A stretch of DNA of 64,000 bases from Janthinobacterium sp. GW458P (GTDB taxonomy: Bacteria > Pseudomonadota > Gammaproteobacteria > Burkholderiales > Burkholderiaceae_D). Positions 32,372-47,275 of the stretch are shown piece after piece; the stretch's first letter is position 1; every line of letters starts with the position of its first letter. The position numbers and the translations under genes are program-made. Under the pieces are notes generated by a model. The model did no database searches and had not been told where the DNA came from. It saw only the letters and a program-made list of their open reading frames with translations. The stretch lies in contig NZ_NEGZ01000010.1 of NCBI RefSeq assembly GCF_002127585.1, forward strand, positions 47,967 to 111,966. Reading direction: 5' to 3'.

Positions 32372-33124
32372 TTAAGCCTGTTCGTTAACTTCGACGAATT
32401 CGTCGCCAGCGGCTGCTTTAACCATTTCAACAACTTCGTTACCGGCAGCTGCACGGCCTTCGATGATTGCATCAGCAACACCGCGAGCGTACAACATGAT
32501 GGCTTTCGAGGAGTCATCGTTACCTGGGATCACGAAGTTCACGCCTTCTGGGGAGTGGTTGGTATCGACAACGCCGATGACCGGGATACCCAGCTTGGCC
32601 GCTTCGGTGATCGCGCCCTTGTGGTAGCCGACGTCCACAACGAAGATTGCGTCAGGAACGCCGCCCATGTCCTTGATGCCGCCGATCGATTTTTGCAGCT
32701 TGATCATTTCGCGGGAGAACATCAGCGCTTCTTTTTTCGACAGCTTCTCGATCGAACCGTCTTCGACCATCGCTTCCATGTCCTTCAGGCGCTTGATCGA
32801 GGTTTTGATCGTCTTGAAGTTGGTCAGCATGCCGCCCAACCAACGTTGATCAACGAAAGGCACGCCAGCGCGCTGTGCTTCAGCAGCGATGATTTCGCGA
32901 GCTTGGCGCTTGGTGCCAACCATCAGGATGGTGCCACGGTTTGCAGCCAGTTGACGCACGTGCTTCATTGCGTCCTGGTACATCGCCATGGTTTTTTCCA
33001 GGTTGATGATGTGGATCTTGTTGCGATGGCCGAAGATGAACGGTGCCATTTTTGGATTCCAAAAACGGGTTTGGTGACCAAAGTGGACACCGGCTTCCAG
33101 CATTTCGCGCATTGTTACGGACAT
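32372..33124 (-). CDS. rpsB: 30S ribosomal protein S2
   Basis: A 250-residue S2 protein of the small subunit. It begins [32 protein letters not shown] and shows the conserved [19 protein letters not shown] and [36 protein letters not shown] blocks. The start is fixed by the family. The promoter lies about 135 bp upstream, leaving a leader long enough for S2 autoregulation, which is known in other proteobacteria. Confidence 0.97.
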   Translation of the reverse strand: MSVTMREMLEAGVHFGHQTRFWNPKMAPFIFGHRNKIHIINLEKTMAMYQDAMKHVRQLAANRGTILMVGTKRQAREIIAAEAQRAGVPFVDQRWLGGMLTNFKTIKTSIKRLKDMEAMVEDGSIEKLSKKEALMFSREMIKLQKSIGGIKDMGGVPDAIFVVDVGYHKGAITEAAKLGIPVIGVVDTNHSPEGVNFVIPGNDDSSKAIMLYARGVADAIIEGRAAAGNEVVEMVKAAAGDEFVEVNEQA

Positions 33125-33258
33125 TATTAACTCCAGGGTTGGGTCTGGAATCCGATCAGTCACCATACAGGCACCCTTGTCGACCGGATTCGCGTGTTTA
33201 TATAAATTAAAGACACTGTTTTACTACATTGCTTAAAAGAGAATTCAAGCAACCCGGG

Positions 33259-33287
33259 ATTCTACACTGAAATGCCCATTGCATCAA
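33259..33287 (-). promoter_or_regulatory. probable rpsB promoter
   Basis: On the minus strand TTGATG (33287-33282) and TAGAAT (33264-33259) are separated by 17 bp, close to the sigma-70 consensus. It would give an rpsB leader of about 125 nt. The gap 33125-33514 holds this promoter and, on the plus strand, a TATAAT at 33424-33429 that may be the map -10 element but has no good -35. Confidence 0.7.
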
Positions 33288-33514
33288 GTCCGCAGCACAA
33301 ATCGCGCGCATGGGGCAAGCCGGCATTGCACCACGCTGGTGCAAGCCGTGCCCATTAAGTGGTTTGCCGCAGAAATCGCCGGCCTGCCCCAGGATGGAGG
33401 CGGCGGATACAGGGCGCCTCGTTTATAATTTCGGCATATTTGCAGACTTTTCCTCATACGCTGAGATTCGTCTGTGCTTTTCACTTGAATATCTTGCAGA
33501 TTGCGAATTACATC

Positions 33515-34327
33515 ATGTCCACCATCCGTATCAATTCCGCCGCCGACATCGAAGGCATGCGCGTAGCCGGCAAGCTCGGCGCTGAAGTGCTCGACTACAT
33601 CACGCCCTTCGTCAAGGCGGGCGTCACGACGGGCGAACTGGACCGCCTGTGCCACGAATACATGGTCAACGTGCAGGGCACCATCCCTGCGCCGCTGAAC
33701 TATTGCCCGCCGGGCTACACGCCTTACCCCAAGGCCATCTGCACCTCCGTCAACGACGTCATCTGCCACGGCATTCCGGGCGACAAGGTCCTGAAAAGCG
33801 GCGATTCCGTCAACCTCGACATCACCGTCATCAAGGATGGCTACCACGGCGACAACAGCCGCATGTTCCTCGTCGGCACGCCGACCATCCTGGCCAAGCG
33901 CCTGTCGGAAATCACCTATGAATGCATGTGGCTGGGAATCGACCAGATCAAGCCGGGCGCCCACCTGGGCGACATCGGCCATGCGATCCAGCAACATGCG
34001 GAAAAAGCCGGCTACAGCGTGGTGCGCGAATTCTGCGGCCACGGCATCGGCAAGGTCTTCCATGAAGAACCACAAGTGTTGCATTATGGCAAACCTGGCA
34101 CCCTGGAGCGACTGGAAGCGGGCATGATCTTTACCGTGGAACCGATGATCAACGCGGGCCGCCGCGAAATCCGCGAAATGAATGACGGCTGGACCATCAA
34201 GACCAAGGACCGCAGCCTGTCGGCGCAGTGGGAACACACGGTGCTGGTGACGGAAACGGGCTATGAAGTGCTGACCGTGTCGCCCGGCATGCCGCCGCCA
34301 CCGGCCTTGATCCTGAACAAGGCTTGA
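33515..34327 (+). CDS. map: methionine aminopeptidase, type I
   Basis: A 270-residue metallopeptidase removing the initiator methionine. Metal ligands lie in SVNLDITVIKDGYHGDNSRMF (two Asp), EFCGHGIGKVFHEEPQVLHY (His), MIFTVEPMIN (Glu) and SAQWEHTVLVTE (Glu). The start MSTIRINSAADIEGMRVAG matches the family; the frame upstream overlaps the promoter region. It is divergent from rpsB, as in most proteobacteria, and is followed 35 bp later by glnD. Confidence 0.97.
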   Translation: MSTIRINSAADIEGMRVAGKLGAEVLDYITPFVKAGVTTGELDRLCHEYMVNVQGTIPAPLNYCPPGYTPYPKAICTSVNDVICHGIPGDKVLKSGDSVNLDITVIKDGYHGDNSRMFLVGTPTILAKRLSEITYECMWLGIDQIKPGAHLGDIGHAIQQHAEKAGYSVVREFCGHGIGKVFHEEPQVLHYGKPGTLERLEAGMIFTVEPMINAGRREIREMNDGWTIKTKDRSLSAQWEHTVLVTETGYEVLTVSPGMPPPPALILNKA

Positions 34328-34362
34328 TTCTTTAATTACACGCAACGCCACCCAGGGCCCAG

Positions 34363-36930
34363 ATGAAAAAGCAAGTTCGGGAACAGCTGAAGCAGCAACT
34401 GAAAGCCGACCGCCAGGTCGTCATCGCCGCCTTCCACGCCGACGGCAAGCCTGAAAAACTGCTGCGCAGCCTGCGCCACAGCGTCGACGGCGTGCTGGCG
34501 CGCGCCTGGCAGGAAGCGGGACTGCCGCCCGGCACGGCCCTGGTGGGCGTGGGCGGCTACGGCCGCGGCGAACTGTTTCCGTATTCCGACGTCGACCTGC
34601 TGATCCTGCTGCAGCAGGCGCCCGATGCGGCCACGCAGGAAAAGCTCGAGGAACTGGTGCAGCTGCTGTGGGACCTGGGCCTGGAAATCGGCCACAGCAT
34701 CCGCACCGTCGACGAATGCATGGTGGAATCGAAAGCCGACATCACTGTGCAGACGAGCCTGCTCGAAGCGCGCCTTGTCTGCGGCAACGCGGAGCTGTTC
34801 GCGCAATTGCAGCAACGCTATGACGCGGCGATGGACGCGCAGGCATTTTTCCAGGCAAAAACGGCGGAGATGCGCCAGCGCCACGCCAAGTATGAAGACA
34901 CGGCCTTCAGCCTGGAGCCGAACTGCAAGGAAAGCCCGGGCGGCCTGCGCGACCTGCAGGTGATCCTGTGGGTGGCCAAGGCAGCCGGCCTGGCCAATTC
35001 CTGGCGCACCCTGGCCACGGGCGGCCTGATCACCCTGACGGAAGCGCGCCAGCTGATGGAAAAGGAGCGCGCCTTCAAGGATATCCGCGTGCGCCTGCAC
35101 CTGCACGCAGGGCGGCGCGAAGACCGCCTCGTGTTCGACGTGCAGACGGCCATCGCCGAATCGCTGGGCTTGCAAGCGACGGGCAGCGGACCGCACATGC
35201 GCCGCGCCAGCGAATTCCTCATGCAACGCTATTACTGGGCCGCCAAGACCGTAACCCAGCTCAACACGATTTTGCTGCAAAACATCGAGGCGCGGCTGTT
35301 TCCGCAAGACGATGTGGCCGTGCCCATCAACGAGCGCTTCAATGAAGTCAATGGCTTGATCGATATCAGTACCGACGATACGTTTGAGCAATATCCTTCG
35401 GCCATGCTGGAAATTTTTGTCCTGATGACGGAGCGCCCGGCCCTGAAGGGCATGACGTCGCGCGCCACGCGGGCCCTGTGGCACGAGCGCTTCAAGATCG
35501 ACGCGGCCTTCCGCCAGGACCCCGTCAACCGCACCCTCTTCCTGCGCATCATGCAGGCGCCCGTGGGCATCATCCACGCGCTGCGGCGCATGAACGAGAT
35601 GAGCATCCTCGGGCGCTACCTGCCGAATTTCCGCCGCATCGTGGGACAGATGCAGCACGACCTGTTCCACGTGTACACGGTCGACCAGCATATTCTGATG
35701 GTGGTGCGCAACATGCGCCGCTTCACCATGAGCGAACATGCGCACGAATACCCGTTCTGCAGCCAGCTGATGGCCGATTTCTCGCAATCGTGGCTGCTGT
35801 ACGTGGCCGCCCTGTTCCACGACATCGCCAAGGGCCGCGGCGGCGACCACTCGAAGCTGGGCGTGGCCGACGCCACCCAGTTCTGCCAGGACCACGGCCT
35901 GTCCGGCGAAGACACGGAACTCGTGGCTTTCTTGGTGGAAAATCACCTGACCATGTCGCAAGTGGCGCAAAAGCAGGACCTGTCCGACCCGGACGTTATC
36001 GCCGCCTTTGCGAAAGTGGTCAAGGACGAGCGCCACCTGACGGGGCTATACCTGCTGACAGTGGCCGACATCCGCGGCACCAGCCCGAAAGTGTGGAACG
36101 CCTGGAAGGGCAAGCTGCTGGAAGACCTGTACAAGATCACCCTGCGCGTGCTGGGCGGCGAGCCGCACACGGCCGACCGCGAACTGAAGAACCGCCAGCA
36201 GGAAGCGCTGGCCACCCTGCGCCTGTACGGGCTGCCGCCGGACGCCCATTTAAAGCTGTGGCAGCAGCTGGACGTGGCGTATTTCCTGCGCCACGACGCC
36301 TCCGACATCGCCTGGCAGACGCGCTCGCTGTACGACAAGCTCGACAGCAAGTTGCCGGTGGTAAAATGCCGGCTGGCGCCCATCGGCGAAGGCTTGCAGG
36401 TGGCCGTCTACATCCCCGACCAGCCGGACCTGTTCGCGCGCATCTGCAGCTATTTCGACCGCAAGAACTTCAGCATCCTCGACGCGAAGATCCATACGAC
36501 GAAAAATGGCTATGCGCTCGACACCTTCCTCGTCACGGAACAGAACTTCGCCAAGAGCTACCGCGACATCATCAGCCTGATCGAGCATGAGCTGGGCGAG
36601 CTGCTGCAGTCGCAAGCGCCGCTGCCGCCGCCAGGCAAGGGCCGGCTGTCGCGCCTGTCGCGCACCTTCCCCTTCCAGCCGACCGTCGACTTGCGGCCCG
36701 ATGAAAAGGGCCAGTATTACCTGCTGTCGGTGGCCGCCAACGACCGCACGGGCTTGCTGTACTCGATCGCCAACGTGCTGACCAAGTACCGCATCAACCT
36801 GCACACGGCCAAAATCATGACCCTGGGCGAACGGGTCGAAGACGTCTTCCTCGTCGACGGCCCCTCGCTCAACAACGCCCGCAACCAGATCTTGCTGGAA
36901 ACCGATTTACTCGATGCGCTGAAGGTATGA
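34363..36930 (+). CDS. glnD: PII uridylyltransferase / uridylyl-removing enzyme
   Basis: An 855-residue bifunctional nitrogen sensor that uridylylates PII when glutamine is low and deuridylylates it when glutamine is high. From the N terminus it has a nucleotidyltransferase domain (GVGGYGRGELFPYSDVDLLIL, about 60-80), a helical linker, an HD hydrolase domain (AALFHDIAKGRGGDHSKLG, about 483-501) and two C-terminal ACT domains (about 675-750 and 785-855) that bind glutamine. All key motifs are present. The order map-glnD is conserved with E. coli. Confidence 0.97.
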   Translation: MKKQVREQLKQQLKADRQVVIAAFHADGKPEKLLRSLRHSVDGVLARAWQEAGLPPGTALVGVGGYGRGELFPYSDVDLLILLQQAPDAATQEKLEELVQLLWDLGLEIGHSIRTVDECMVESKADITVQTSLLEARLVCGNAELFAQLQQRYDAAMDAQAFFQAKTAEMRQRHAKYEDTAFSLEPNCKESPGGLRDLQVILWVAKAAGLANSWRTLATGGLITLTEARQLMEKERAFKDIRVRLHLHAGRREDRLVFDVQTAIAESLGLQATGSGPHMRRASEFLMQRYYWAAKTVTQLNTILLQNIEARLFPQDDVAVPINERFNEVNGLIDISTDDTFEQYPSAMLEIFVLMTERPALKGMTSRATRALWHERFKIDAAFRQDPVNRTLFLRIMQAPVGIIHALRRMNEMSILGRYLPNFRRIVGQMQHDLFHVYTVDQHILMVVRNMRRFTMSEHAHEYPFCSQLMADFSQSWLLYVAALFHDIAKGRGGDHSKLGVADATQFCQDHGLSGEDTELVAFLVENHLTMSQVAQKQDLSDPDVIAAFAKVVKDERHLTGLYLLTVADIRGTSPKVWNAWKGKLLEDLYKITLRVLGGEPHTADRELKNRQQEALATLRLYGLPPDAHLKLWQQLDVAYFLRHDASDIAWQTRSLYDKLDSKLPVVKCRLAPIGEGLQVAVYIPDQPDLFARICSYFDRKNFSILDAKIHTTKNGYALDTFLVTEQNFAKSYRDIISLIEHELGELLQSQAPLPPPGKGRLSRLSRTFPFQPTVDLRPDEKGQYYLLSVAANDRTGLLYSIANVLTKYRINLHTAKIMTLGERVEDVFLVDGPSLNNARNQILLETDLLDALKV

Positions 36931-36977
36931 CCATTCCGCGCAGCGCCTCCCCTTATTGATTTAGTGAAACACAGACC

Positions 36978-37727
36978 ATGACCGAAGAATTATTACGCTT
37001 GTCCAAACGCATGTCCGAACTGGGCCTGTGCTCGCGCCGCGAAGCCGACGAATGGATCGCGCGCGGCTGGGTCCGCGTAGATGGCAAAGTGGTGTCTGAG
37101 CTGGGCAGCAAGGTCTACCCCAGCCAGAAAGTCACCGTGGAACGCCAGGCGGCGGCCGAACAATCGAAGCGCGTTACCGTGCTCATCAACAAGCCCGTCG
37201 GCTACGTCAGCGGCCAGGCCGAAGACGGCTACACGCCCGCCGTGGCCCTGATCAAGGCGGAAAACCGCTGGGCGGAAGACCGCAGCCCGGAACAGTTCCA
37301 CCCGACCCAGCTGCGCAGCCTGGTGGCCGCCGGCCGCCTGGACATCGATTCCGTCGGCTTGCTGGTCCTGACGCAGGATGGGCGCGTGGCCAAGCAGCTG
37401 ATCGGCCACGATACCGATATCGACAAGGAATACCTGGTGCGCGTCAGCTACACCAAGGGCGGCACCCTGCCCGACAGCGACTTGAAAAAACTCAACCACG
37501 GTCTGTGGCTGGACGGCAAACCCTTGCTGCCTGCCAAGGTGCGCTGGCAGAATGAGGACCAGCTGAGTTTCACTTTGCGCGAAGGCAAGAAACGCCAGAT
37601 CCGCCGCATGTGCGAAGCCGTCGGCCTGAAGGTGCTGGGTCTCAAGCGCGTGCGCATCGGCAAGGTCAAGCTGGGCGACCTGCCGACGGGCCAATGGCGC
37701 TACCTGAGCGCGGACGAGCAGTTTTAA
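36978..37727 (+). CDS. RsuA/RluB/RluF-family pseudouridine synthase
   Basis: A 249-residue rRNA pseudouridine synthase. An N-terminal S4 RNA-binding domain (RLSKRMSELGLCSRREADEWIARGWVRVDG) is joined to a catalytic domain with GRLDIDSVGLLVLTQDG (catalytic Asp122) and KKRQIRRMCEAVGLKVLGLKRVRIG near the end. The long PVGYVSGQ region and overall pattern are closest to RluF-type enzymes, but the target uridine cannot be fixed from sequence. It follows glnD by 47 bp and may be co-transcribed. Confidence 0.92.
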   Translation: MTEELLRLSKRMSELGLCSRREADEWIARGWVRVDGKVVSELGSKVYPSQKVTVERQAAAEQSKRVTVLINKPVGYVSGQAEDGYTPAVALIKAENRWAEDRSPEQFHPTQLRSLVAAGRLDIDSVGLLVLTQDGRVAKQLIGHDTDIDKEYLVRVSYTKGGTLPDSDLKKLNHGLWLDGKPLLPAKVRWQNEDQLSFTLREGKKRQIRRMCEAVGLKVLGLKRVRIGKVKLGDLPTGQWRYLSADEQF

Positions 37728-37857
37728 GCTTGCCAGGATCTGTTTTCAGCAAGCAAGGAAAATAGTGCGGTAAAGGCAATTATTGTAATTTGTTTAGCAA
37801 ATATTGCCCTGAACCTATACACTATTCCCCATTAGAAATTACAAGAGATACGCCGTC

Positions 37858-38622
37858 GTGAACGATCCCATTCCTAATCCCCTGCGCAAAGGTGCGCCCA
37901 GCCTGGCCGACGTGGCCGAGCCGATGGAGCCCGGCACCAAGCCGCACCACATGAGCGATCCGTGGGATATCGGTGAAACCCTGTGCAGCCTGGCTGATAA
38001 CGGCGACGCCATTTCCATCTATCCCACCGACGGAGACGACGTCATCATGGCGCGCATCCTGTCCGTCGACGACGACTTGCCGCAATTCGTGCTGGAACTC
38101 AATGAAGGCGCCACCTTGCCCGAAGGCGGCGCCACCTTCGTGTCCTGGGTACAAAGCGCCAAGCTGCAATTCACCATCAACGGCGAATGGCAAGCCTATC
38201 CCGAGCGGCCCAACGTCTACCTGACGAACTTCCCCAGCCATTGCCTGGTGCTGGAGCGGCGCGAATCGACGCGCCTGGAAACGCCGCTGGGCGTGTACTA
38301 CCTGGCTGCCTTCGTGCTCGAAGGCCGTCCGTACGAATTGCAGCTGTATGATTTCTCCGCCGGCGGCATCGGCATGCGTGCCCACCCGCGCGACACGGTA
38401 GGCCTGTACGTGGGCCGCAAGCTGTCGCGCGTGCGGCTGGAGCTGGGGCCGGACAAGGTCATGATCGCCGACCTGGAAATCCGTTTGTCGCGCACCTTCC
38501 GCTCCTTCCTGCTCGGTGAACAGGTACAGATCGGCTGCCGCTTCCTGAACCTGACGGACACGATGCGCGAAGAATTGAAAAACTTGCTCGACAACCTGGG
38601 CAGCAGCCGCAAGGTGCGTTAG
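37858..38622 (+). CDS. YcgR-like PilZ protein (cyclic di-GMP flagellar brake)
   Basis: A 254-residue cytoplasmic protein. The N-terminal YcgR domain (about 40-125, SLADNGDAISIYPTDGDD..) is followed by a PilZ domain with both cyclic di-GMP motifs: ERRESTR (RxxxR, about 132-138) and YDFSAGGIG (D/NxSxxG, about 162-170). In enterobacteria YcgR slows the flagellar motor on binding cyclic di-GMP; chemoreceptor sequences in this window fit a motile cell. The start is GTG (VNDPIPNPLRKG) with a weak AAGAGA upstream. The next ATG is 22 codons later and is less likely. A strong terminator follows. Confidence 0.9.
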   Translation: MNDPIPNPLRKGAPSLADVAEPMEPGTKPHHMSDPWDIGETLCSLADNGDAISIYPTDGDDVIMARILSVDDDLPQFVLELNEGATLPEGGATFVSWVQSAKLQFTINGEWQAYPERPNVYLTNFPSHCLVLERRESTRLETPLGVYYLAAFVLEGRPYELQLYDFSAGGIGMRAHPRDTVGLYVGRKLSRVRLELGPDKVMIADLEIRLSRTFRSFLLGEQVQIGCRFLNLTDTMREELKNLLDNLGSSRKVR

Positions 38623-38645
38623 TTTTGCAGATTTGCTTCAGGCAT

Positions 38646-38685
38646 AAAAAATGGCCGCCCAGCTGATGCTGCGCGGCCATTTTTC
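38646..38685. terminator. terminator between the YcgR gene and def
   Basis: A 12-bp stem AAAAATGGCCGC / GCGGCCATTTTT with A and T runs on both sides. It works for the plus-strand YcgR gene and possibly also for the convergent galU-def operon. Confidence 0.88.
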
Positions 38686-38757
38686 TACTCATTCACTGCT
38701 ACCGCCAGCAACATTTGGACTCTGACCCGCCGGGTCAGCCCCCAGGTGAAGCAGCAA

Positions 38758-39294
38758 TTAATCGTCGTCGCTTGGATCCAAATCAGGAAACATGACGTCC
38801 GTATAGCCGAATTGCGTAAAATCAACAATACGCATCGGATACAGGATGCCGTGCAAATGGTCCACCTCATGCTGCACCACGCGCGCATGGAAACCGTCGC
38901 AGTCGCGGCTGATGGACTGGCCGAACTGGTCCACGCCTTCATAGTGCAGCTCGCTCCAGCGCGGCACGCTGCCGCGCAGGCCCGGCACGGACAGGCAGCC
39001 TTCAAAGCCCTCTTCCTTGCGTTCCGACAAGGGCGTCAGCACAGGATTGATCAGCACGGTTTCCGGCACTTGCGGCGCGTCGGGATAGCGCAGATTCTGC
39101 TTGAAGCCATAGATCACCAGCTGCAGGTTGACGCCGATCTGCGGCGCCGCCAGGCCCGCGCCGTTGGCGGCGTGCATGGTGTCGAACATGTCGGCGATCA
39201 GCGCGTGCAATTCGGGCGTGTCGAACTCGCGCACGGGTTCGGCCATGCGCAGCAGGCGCGGATCGCCCATCTTGAGAATGTCGCGTACGGTCAT
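38758..39294 (-). CDS. def: peptide deformylase
   Basis: A 178-residue metal-dependent deformylase removing the formyl group of nascent proteins. All three motifs are present: [10 protein letters not shown] (about 46-55), EGCLSVP (about 97-103, Cys metal ligand) and QHEVDHLHG (about 140-148, HExxH). The acidic tail is DLDPSDDD. It overlaps the galU stop by 4 bp. It is not beside fmt here, so this may be a second paralogue; the canonical def-fmt locus would be outside the window. Confidence 0.95.
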   Translation of the reverse strand: MTVRDILKMGDPRLLRMAEPVREFDTPELHALIADMFDTMHAANGAGLAAPQIGVNLQLVIYGFKQNLRYPDAPQVPETVLINPVLTPLSERKEEGFEGCLSVPGLRGSVPRWSELHYEGVDQFGQSISRDCDGFHARVVQHEVDHLHGILYPMRIVDFTQFGYTDVMFPDLDPSDDD

Positions 39295-40184
39295 TTTGCG
39301 TCCAGCACAGATTGCAGTTGTTGCAGATAATCACGAAAGGCAGCGCCCGTTTCCGGATGCTTCATGCCCATCGCCGTCGTCGCCTTCAGGTAACCGAGCT
39401 TGGAGCCGCAGTCGTAGCGCTGTCCCTTGTAGCGGTAGGCCAGCACGCGCTCTTCGCGCATCAGGGCGGCGATGCCGTCCGTCAACTGGATTTCGCCGCC
39501 GGCGCCCGTGCCCAGGTTTTCCAGATGCGCAAAGATACGGCTGCTCAGCACATAGCGGCCCACCACGGCCAGGGTCGACGGCGCCATTTCCGGCGCCGGT
39601 TTTTCCACGATGGCCGAGACCAGCTCCAGGTCAGGCTGATAATGCTGGGCGCTGACGATGCCGTATTGCTTGGTTTCCGCGCGCGGCACGTCCTGCACCG
39701 CCAGCAGCGAGCAATTCTCGTACTGGAAGACGTCGGTCATCTGCGCCAGCACGGGACGCGCGCCCTCTTCCACATCCATGAAGTCGTCGGCCAGCAGCAC
39801 GGCGAACGGCTCGTCGCCGATCACGGGGCGGGCGCACAGCACGGCGTGGCCCAGGCCCAGCGGTGCGGACTGGCGGATGTAGATGCAATTGATGTGCTTG
39901 GGGATGACGTTCTGCACCATTTCCAGCAACTGGCGCTTGCCGGCCGCCTCCAGTTCCGTTTCCAGCTCATAGGCCGTGTCGAAATGGTCCTCGATAGCGC
40001 GCTTGTTGCGGCCCGTGATGAAGATCATTTCCGTGATCCCCGCCGCCACGGCCTCTTCCACCGCGTACTGGATCAATGGCTTGTCGACGATGGGCAGCAT
40101 TTCCTTCGGTTGCGCCTTGGTGGCGGGCAAGAAACGACTGCCCAGGCCGGCGACGGGAAAGACTGCTTTTTTGATTTTTTTCAT
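39291..40184 (-). CDS. galU: UTP-glucose-1-phosphate uridylyltransferase
   Basis: A 297-residue nucleotidyltransferase making UDP-glucose for polysaccharides. It has the N-terminal [32 protein letters not shown] signature, [10 protein letters not shown] (metal site), [22 protein letters not shown] and [10 protein letters not shown]. The start at [13 protein letters not shown] matches the family; a second ATG five codons upstream (MTDRP) is possible, and neither has a clear ribosome site. It overlaps def by 4 bp and lies 25 bp behind ligA. Confidence 0.95.
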   Translation of the reverse strand: MKKIKKAVFPVAGLGSRFLPATKAQPKEMLPIVDKPLIQYAVEEAVAAGITEMIFITGRNKRAIEDHFDTAYELETELEAAGKRQLLEMVQNVIPKHINCIYIRQSAPLGLGHAVLCARPVIGDEPFAVLLADDFMDVEEGARPVLAQMTDVFQYENCSLLAVQDVPRAETKQYGIVSAQHYQPDLELVSAIVEKPAPEMAPSTLAVVGRYVLSSRIFAHLENLGTGAGGEIQLTDGIAALMREERVLAYRYKGQRYDCGSKLGYLKATTAMGMKHPETGAAFRDYLQQLQSVLDAK

Positions 40185-40209
40185 GGGTCTATCTGTCATA
40201 TTTTAATGA

Positions 40210-43747
<3,538 letters not shown>

Positions 43748-43751
<4 letters not shown>

Positions 43752-46700
43752 GCTGCTTGTGCCTCGGTAGCAAAATTTGCGGCGGACTCCATGTCCACCG
43801 CCACGATGCGCGATACGCCCTGCTCCTGCATCGTCACACCGATCAATTGATGGGCCATTTCCATCGCAATCTTGTTATGCGAAATGAAAAGGAATTGGGT
43901 CTGGTCGGACATGCGCTTGACCATGCGGCAGAAGCGTTCCGTGTTCGAATCGTCCAGCGGTGCATCGACTTCGTCGAGCAGGCAGAACGGCGCCGGATTC
44001 AGGCGGAACATGGAAAACACCAATGCCGTCGCGGTCAGCGCCTTCTCTCCACCGGACAACAGGTGGATGGTTGCATTTTTCTTGCCAGGCGGCTGCGCCA
44101 TGACTTGTACACCGGAATCGAGAATCTCGTCGCCCGTCATGGTCAAGCGGGCCTGGCCGCCGCCGAACAAAATGGGGAACAGCTCGGAAAAGTGGTGGTT
44201 GACCTTGTCGAACGTGTCTTGCAGCAAGTCGCGCGTTTCCTTGTCGATCTTGTGGATCGCGTCTTCCAGCGTATTGATCGCTTCCGTCAGGTCGGCATTC
44301 TGGGCGTCGAGGAAATTCTTGCGCTCGGACGCCTGCGCCAGCTCGTCCAGCGCGGCCAGGTTGACGGCGCCCAGCGCCGTGATGGCGTTGGTCAGGCGCG
44401 TCACTTCGCCCTGCAGATACGATGGCCGCATGTCCGGGTGCAATTTTTCCGTCAGGACAGCCTCGTCGGCGCCCGACTCCAGCAATTGCTGGGCGAACTG
44501 CTCCTGGTTCAGGCGCGCGGCTTGCTCCTTGAGCTGCATTTCCATGATCTTGTCGCGCTGCGGCTGCAGGCTGCGTTCCGACTGCGTGCGCGCGTCTTCG
44601 GACAACCGCAGCTGCTGCGTGATCTGGTCCAGCTCATGGCGCGCATCGGCCAGCGCCCGTTCCTGCGTGGTGCGGCGCTCGAGCAGATCCTGCAGGCCGT
44701 CGGCGGCCGCGCCGCTTTCCAGGCTGGCCAGTTCCTGCTGGCCCGCTTCCAGGCTTTCCGTCACCTGCCGGGCCTGCGTACTGGCCGTGGCGATATTACG
44801 GCGCAATTCCTCGATCTTCGCGCGGTGGGCTTTTTCCGCGTATTCCGTATCCTTGGCGGCCCGCTCCAGGTCGCGCAAGGCTTCGCGCGCCTCGGCCAGA
44901 CGCTGTTCCTTCTGCAGGAAATCCGTGTGGCCGTCTTCGTGCGCTTCCTGCAGGTTGCCCAGTTCCATGTCCAGCTGTTCGAATTTCTCTTCCGATTCGG
45001 CCTTGATCTGCTGCTGCTCGGCTTCCTGCGCGGCAATTTCCGCCAGGTCGGCGCCGATCTGCGTGCTGCGCTGGTTGAAGCGCGCTTCCACTTCCGACAG
45101 TTTCACCACGTCCAGTTGCAGAGTATGCACGGAAGACGTCAGCTGCTGTATGCGCAAGCGCAAGTCCGACAGGTTGCGCGTCAAATTCGCCACCGCCGCG
45201 TCGGCCCGCACGGAACGGGCGCGCGCCTCTTCGGCCAGCAATTGCTGGGCGCGCAGCTGCTTGCCGATATTGTCGATTTCCTGCTGGCGGCCCAGCATGC
45301 CCTCCTGCTCCGAATCGGCCGCATAGAAGCGCACGCTGGTGGCCGTGACCACATGGCCCGCGCGCGTGACGAAATAGCCGCCCGGCGGCAATTTACTGCG
45401 CTCGGCCAGCGCCTCGACCGCGTCTTCCACGGCATAGGCGTTGTACAGCCAGTCCTGCAGCAAGCCGCGCAAGCCCGGATCGTTGAGTTTAAGCAAATTC
45501 AGGAAAGGCTTCAGGCCCGCCACTTCCGGCACGGGCAGCGGCGCCACGGTGGACGGCGCATACAGGGCCAGCTTGGCCGGCGGCGCGTCCGCAAAGAAAG
45601 CCTTGGCCCAGTCGATGTTCGACAGTTGCAGGGCCGACGTGCGCTCGCGCAGGATCGATTCCATGGCCGCTTCCCAGCCCGCCTCGATCTGCAGCTTTTG
45701 CCACAGGCGGGGCAAGGTGTCGAGCTCGTGCTTTTTCAGCCAGGGCTGGACCTTGCCCTGGGTCTGCACGCGTTCCTGCAATTGTTTCAAAGCGGAAAGA
45801 CGCGCTTCCAGCTGGGCGTTGGCGGCCGTTTCGGCATTGACCTGCGCCTGCGCCTCGGCCCGCTCCTGCTCCAGCTTCGGCTGCTGCTCCAGCGCTTCTT
45901 CCAGATAAAAACCCTGTTCTTCCAGCGCCTGCTGCTTTTCTTCCAGCTGCAATTTCAGGTTTTCCAGGTGGCTGCTGTCCGGCAGGCTCAGGCTGTTCTT
46001 TTCCTGCTGCAGGCGCTCGCGGCGCGTCAACAGGCTGGCCAGGATGTTGGAGGCATTGCGCTGGTGTGCCGATTCCAGTTCCAGCTGCTGCTGGGCTTGC
46101 ATAATCCTGGCCCGCGATTCCGTGCTCCTGTTTTGCGCGGCGCGCCAGGCGGCGTCCAGCTCGGGCAATTGCTCGCCCTTCTGTTCGGCCATCATTTGCG
46201 ATTGCTCAACCTTGGCGGCCAGCTCTTCAAGGTGGAATTCCGCCTCCTCGATCTGTTCCTGGTATTCGCCGCCCTGGCGGCTCCACTGGTCGCGCTGGGC
46301 CGTCAGGGTGGCCAGCTGGGCCTGCAGGCGCGCACGCGATTCGATGACGAACTTGATCTGCGCTTCCAGGCTGCCGATTTCCGCATTCGTCTGATACAGA
46401 TGGCCTTGCGCCGTATGCAGGCGGTCGCCCACGGCAAAGTGCGCCTGGCGCATCTGCTCGAGGGTCAGCTCCACGTTGCGCAGCTTGGCCGTCTGTTCTT
46501 CCAGGTCCGTCTGCGCCTGTTCCACTTCGCGGAAATAGCGCGTCTGCTCGTTTTGCGCCTCGTTCTTGCGCAACAGCCACAGCAGTTTCTGCTTTTCTTC
46601 CTGGTCCGCCTGCAAGGCGTGGAAACGCGTGGCAACAGCGGCCTGCGCTTCCAGTTTTTCCAGGTTGGCATTGAGTTCGCGCAAGATATCTTCCACGCGC

Positions 46701-47275
46701 AGCAGGTTTTCGCGCGTGTCCTGCAAGCGGTTTTCCGTCTCGCGGCGGCGTTCCTTGTATTTCGACACGCCGGCTGCTTCTTCGAGGAAGACGCGCAATT
46801 CTTCGGGGCGCGATTCGATGATGCGCGAAATCATGCCCTGGCCGATGATGGCGTAGGCGCGCGGACCGAGGCCCGTGCCGAGGAAGATGTCCTGGATGTC
46901 GCGCCGGCGCACGGGCTGGCCGTTGATGTAATAGGTGGAGGTGCCGTCGCGCGTCAGCGTGCGCTTGACGGCGATCTCGGCGTACTGGCCCCACTGGCCG
47001 GACGCCTTGCCGTCGTTGTTGTCGAACACCAGTTCCACGGAAGCGCGTCCGGCGGGCTTGCGGTGCGTGGAGCCGTTGAAAATGACGTCCTGCATCGATT
47101 CGCCGCGCAATTCCGACGCTTTCGATTCGCCCAGCACCCAGCGCACGGCGTCGATGATGTTCGACTTGCCGCAGCCGTTAGGTCCGACCACGCCCACGAG
47201 CTGGCCTGGCACCTGGAAATTGGTGGGATCGACAAAAGACTTAAATCCCGACAACTTGATGGAAGAGAGACGCAC
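43748..47275 (-). CDS. smc: chromosome segregation ATPase SMC
   Basis: A 1175-residue condensin subunit. The N-terminal Walker A is GPNGCGKSNIIDAVRWVLGE (about 32-51). Two long coiled coils (about 170-500 and 660-1000) flank a hinge (about 510-650, with LYNAYAVEDAVEALAERSKLPPGGYFVTRAGH). The C-terminal signature and Walker B are LLSGGEKALTATALVFSMF and PAPFCLLDEVDAPLDDSN. It is a complete, normal-length SMC and the first gene of smc-zipA-ligA. scpA/scpB are not in this window. Confidence 0.97.
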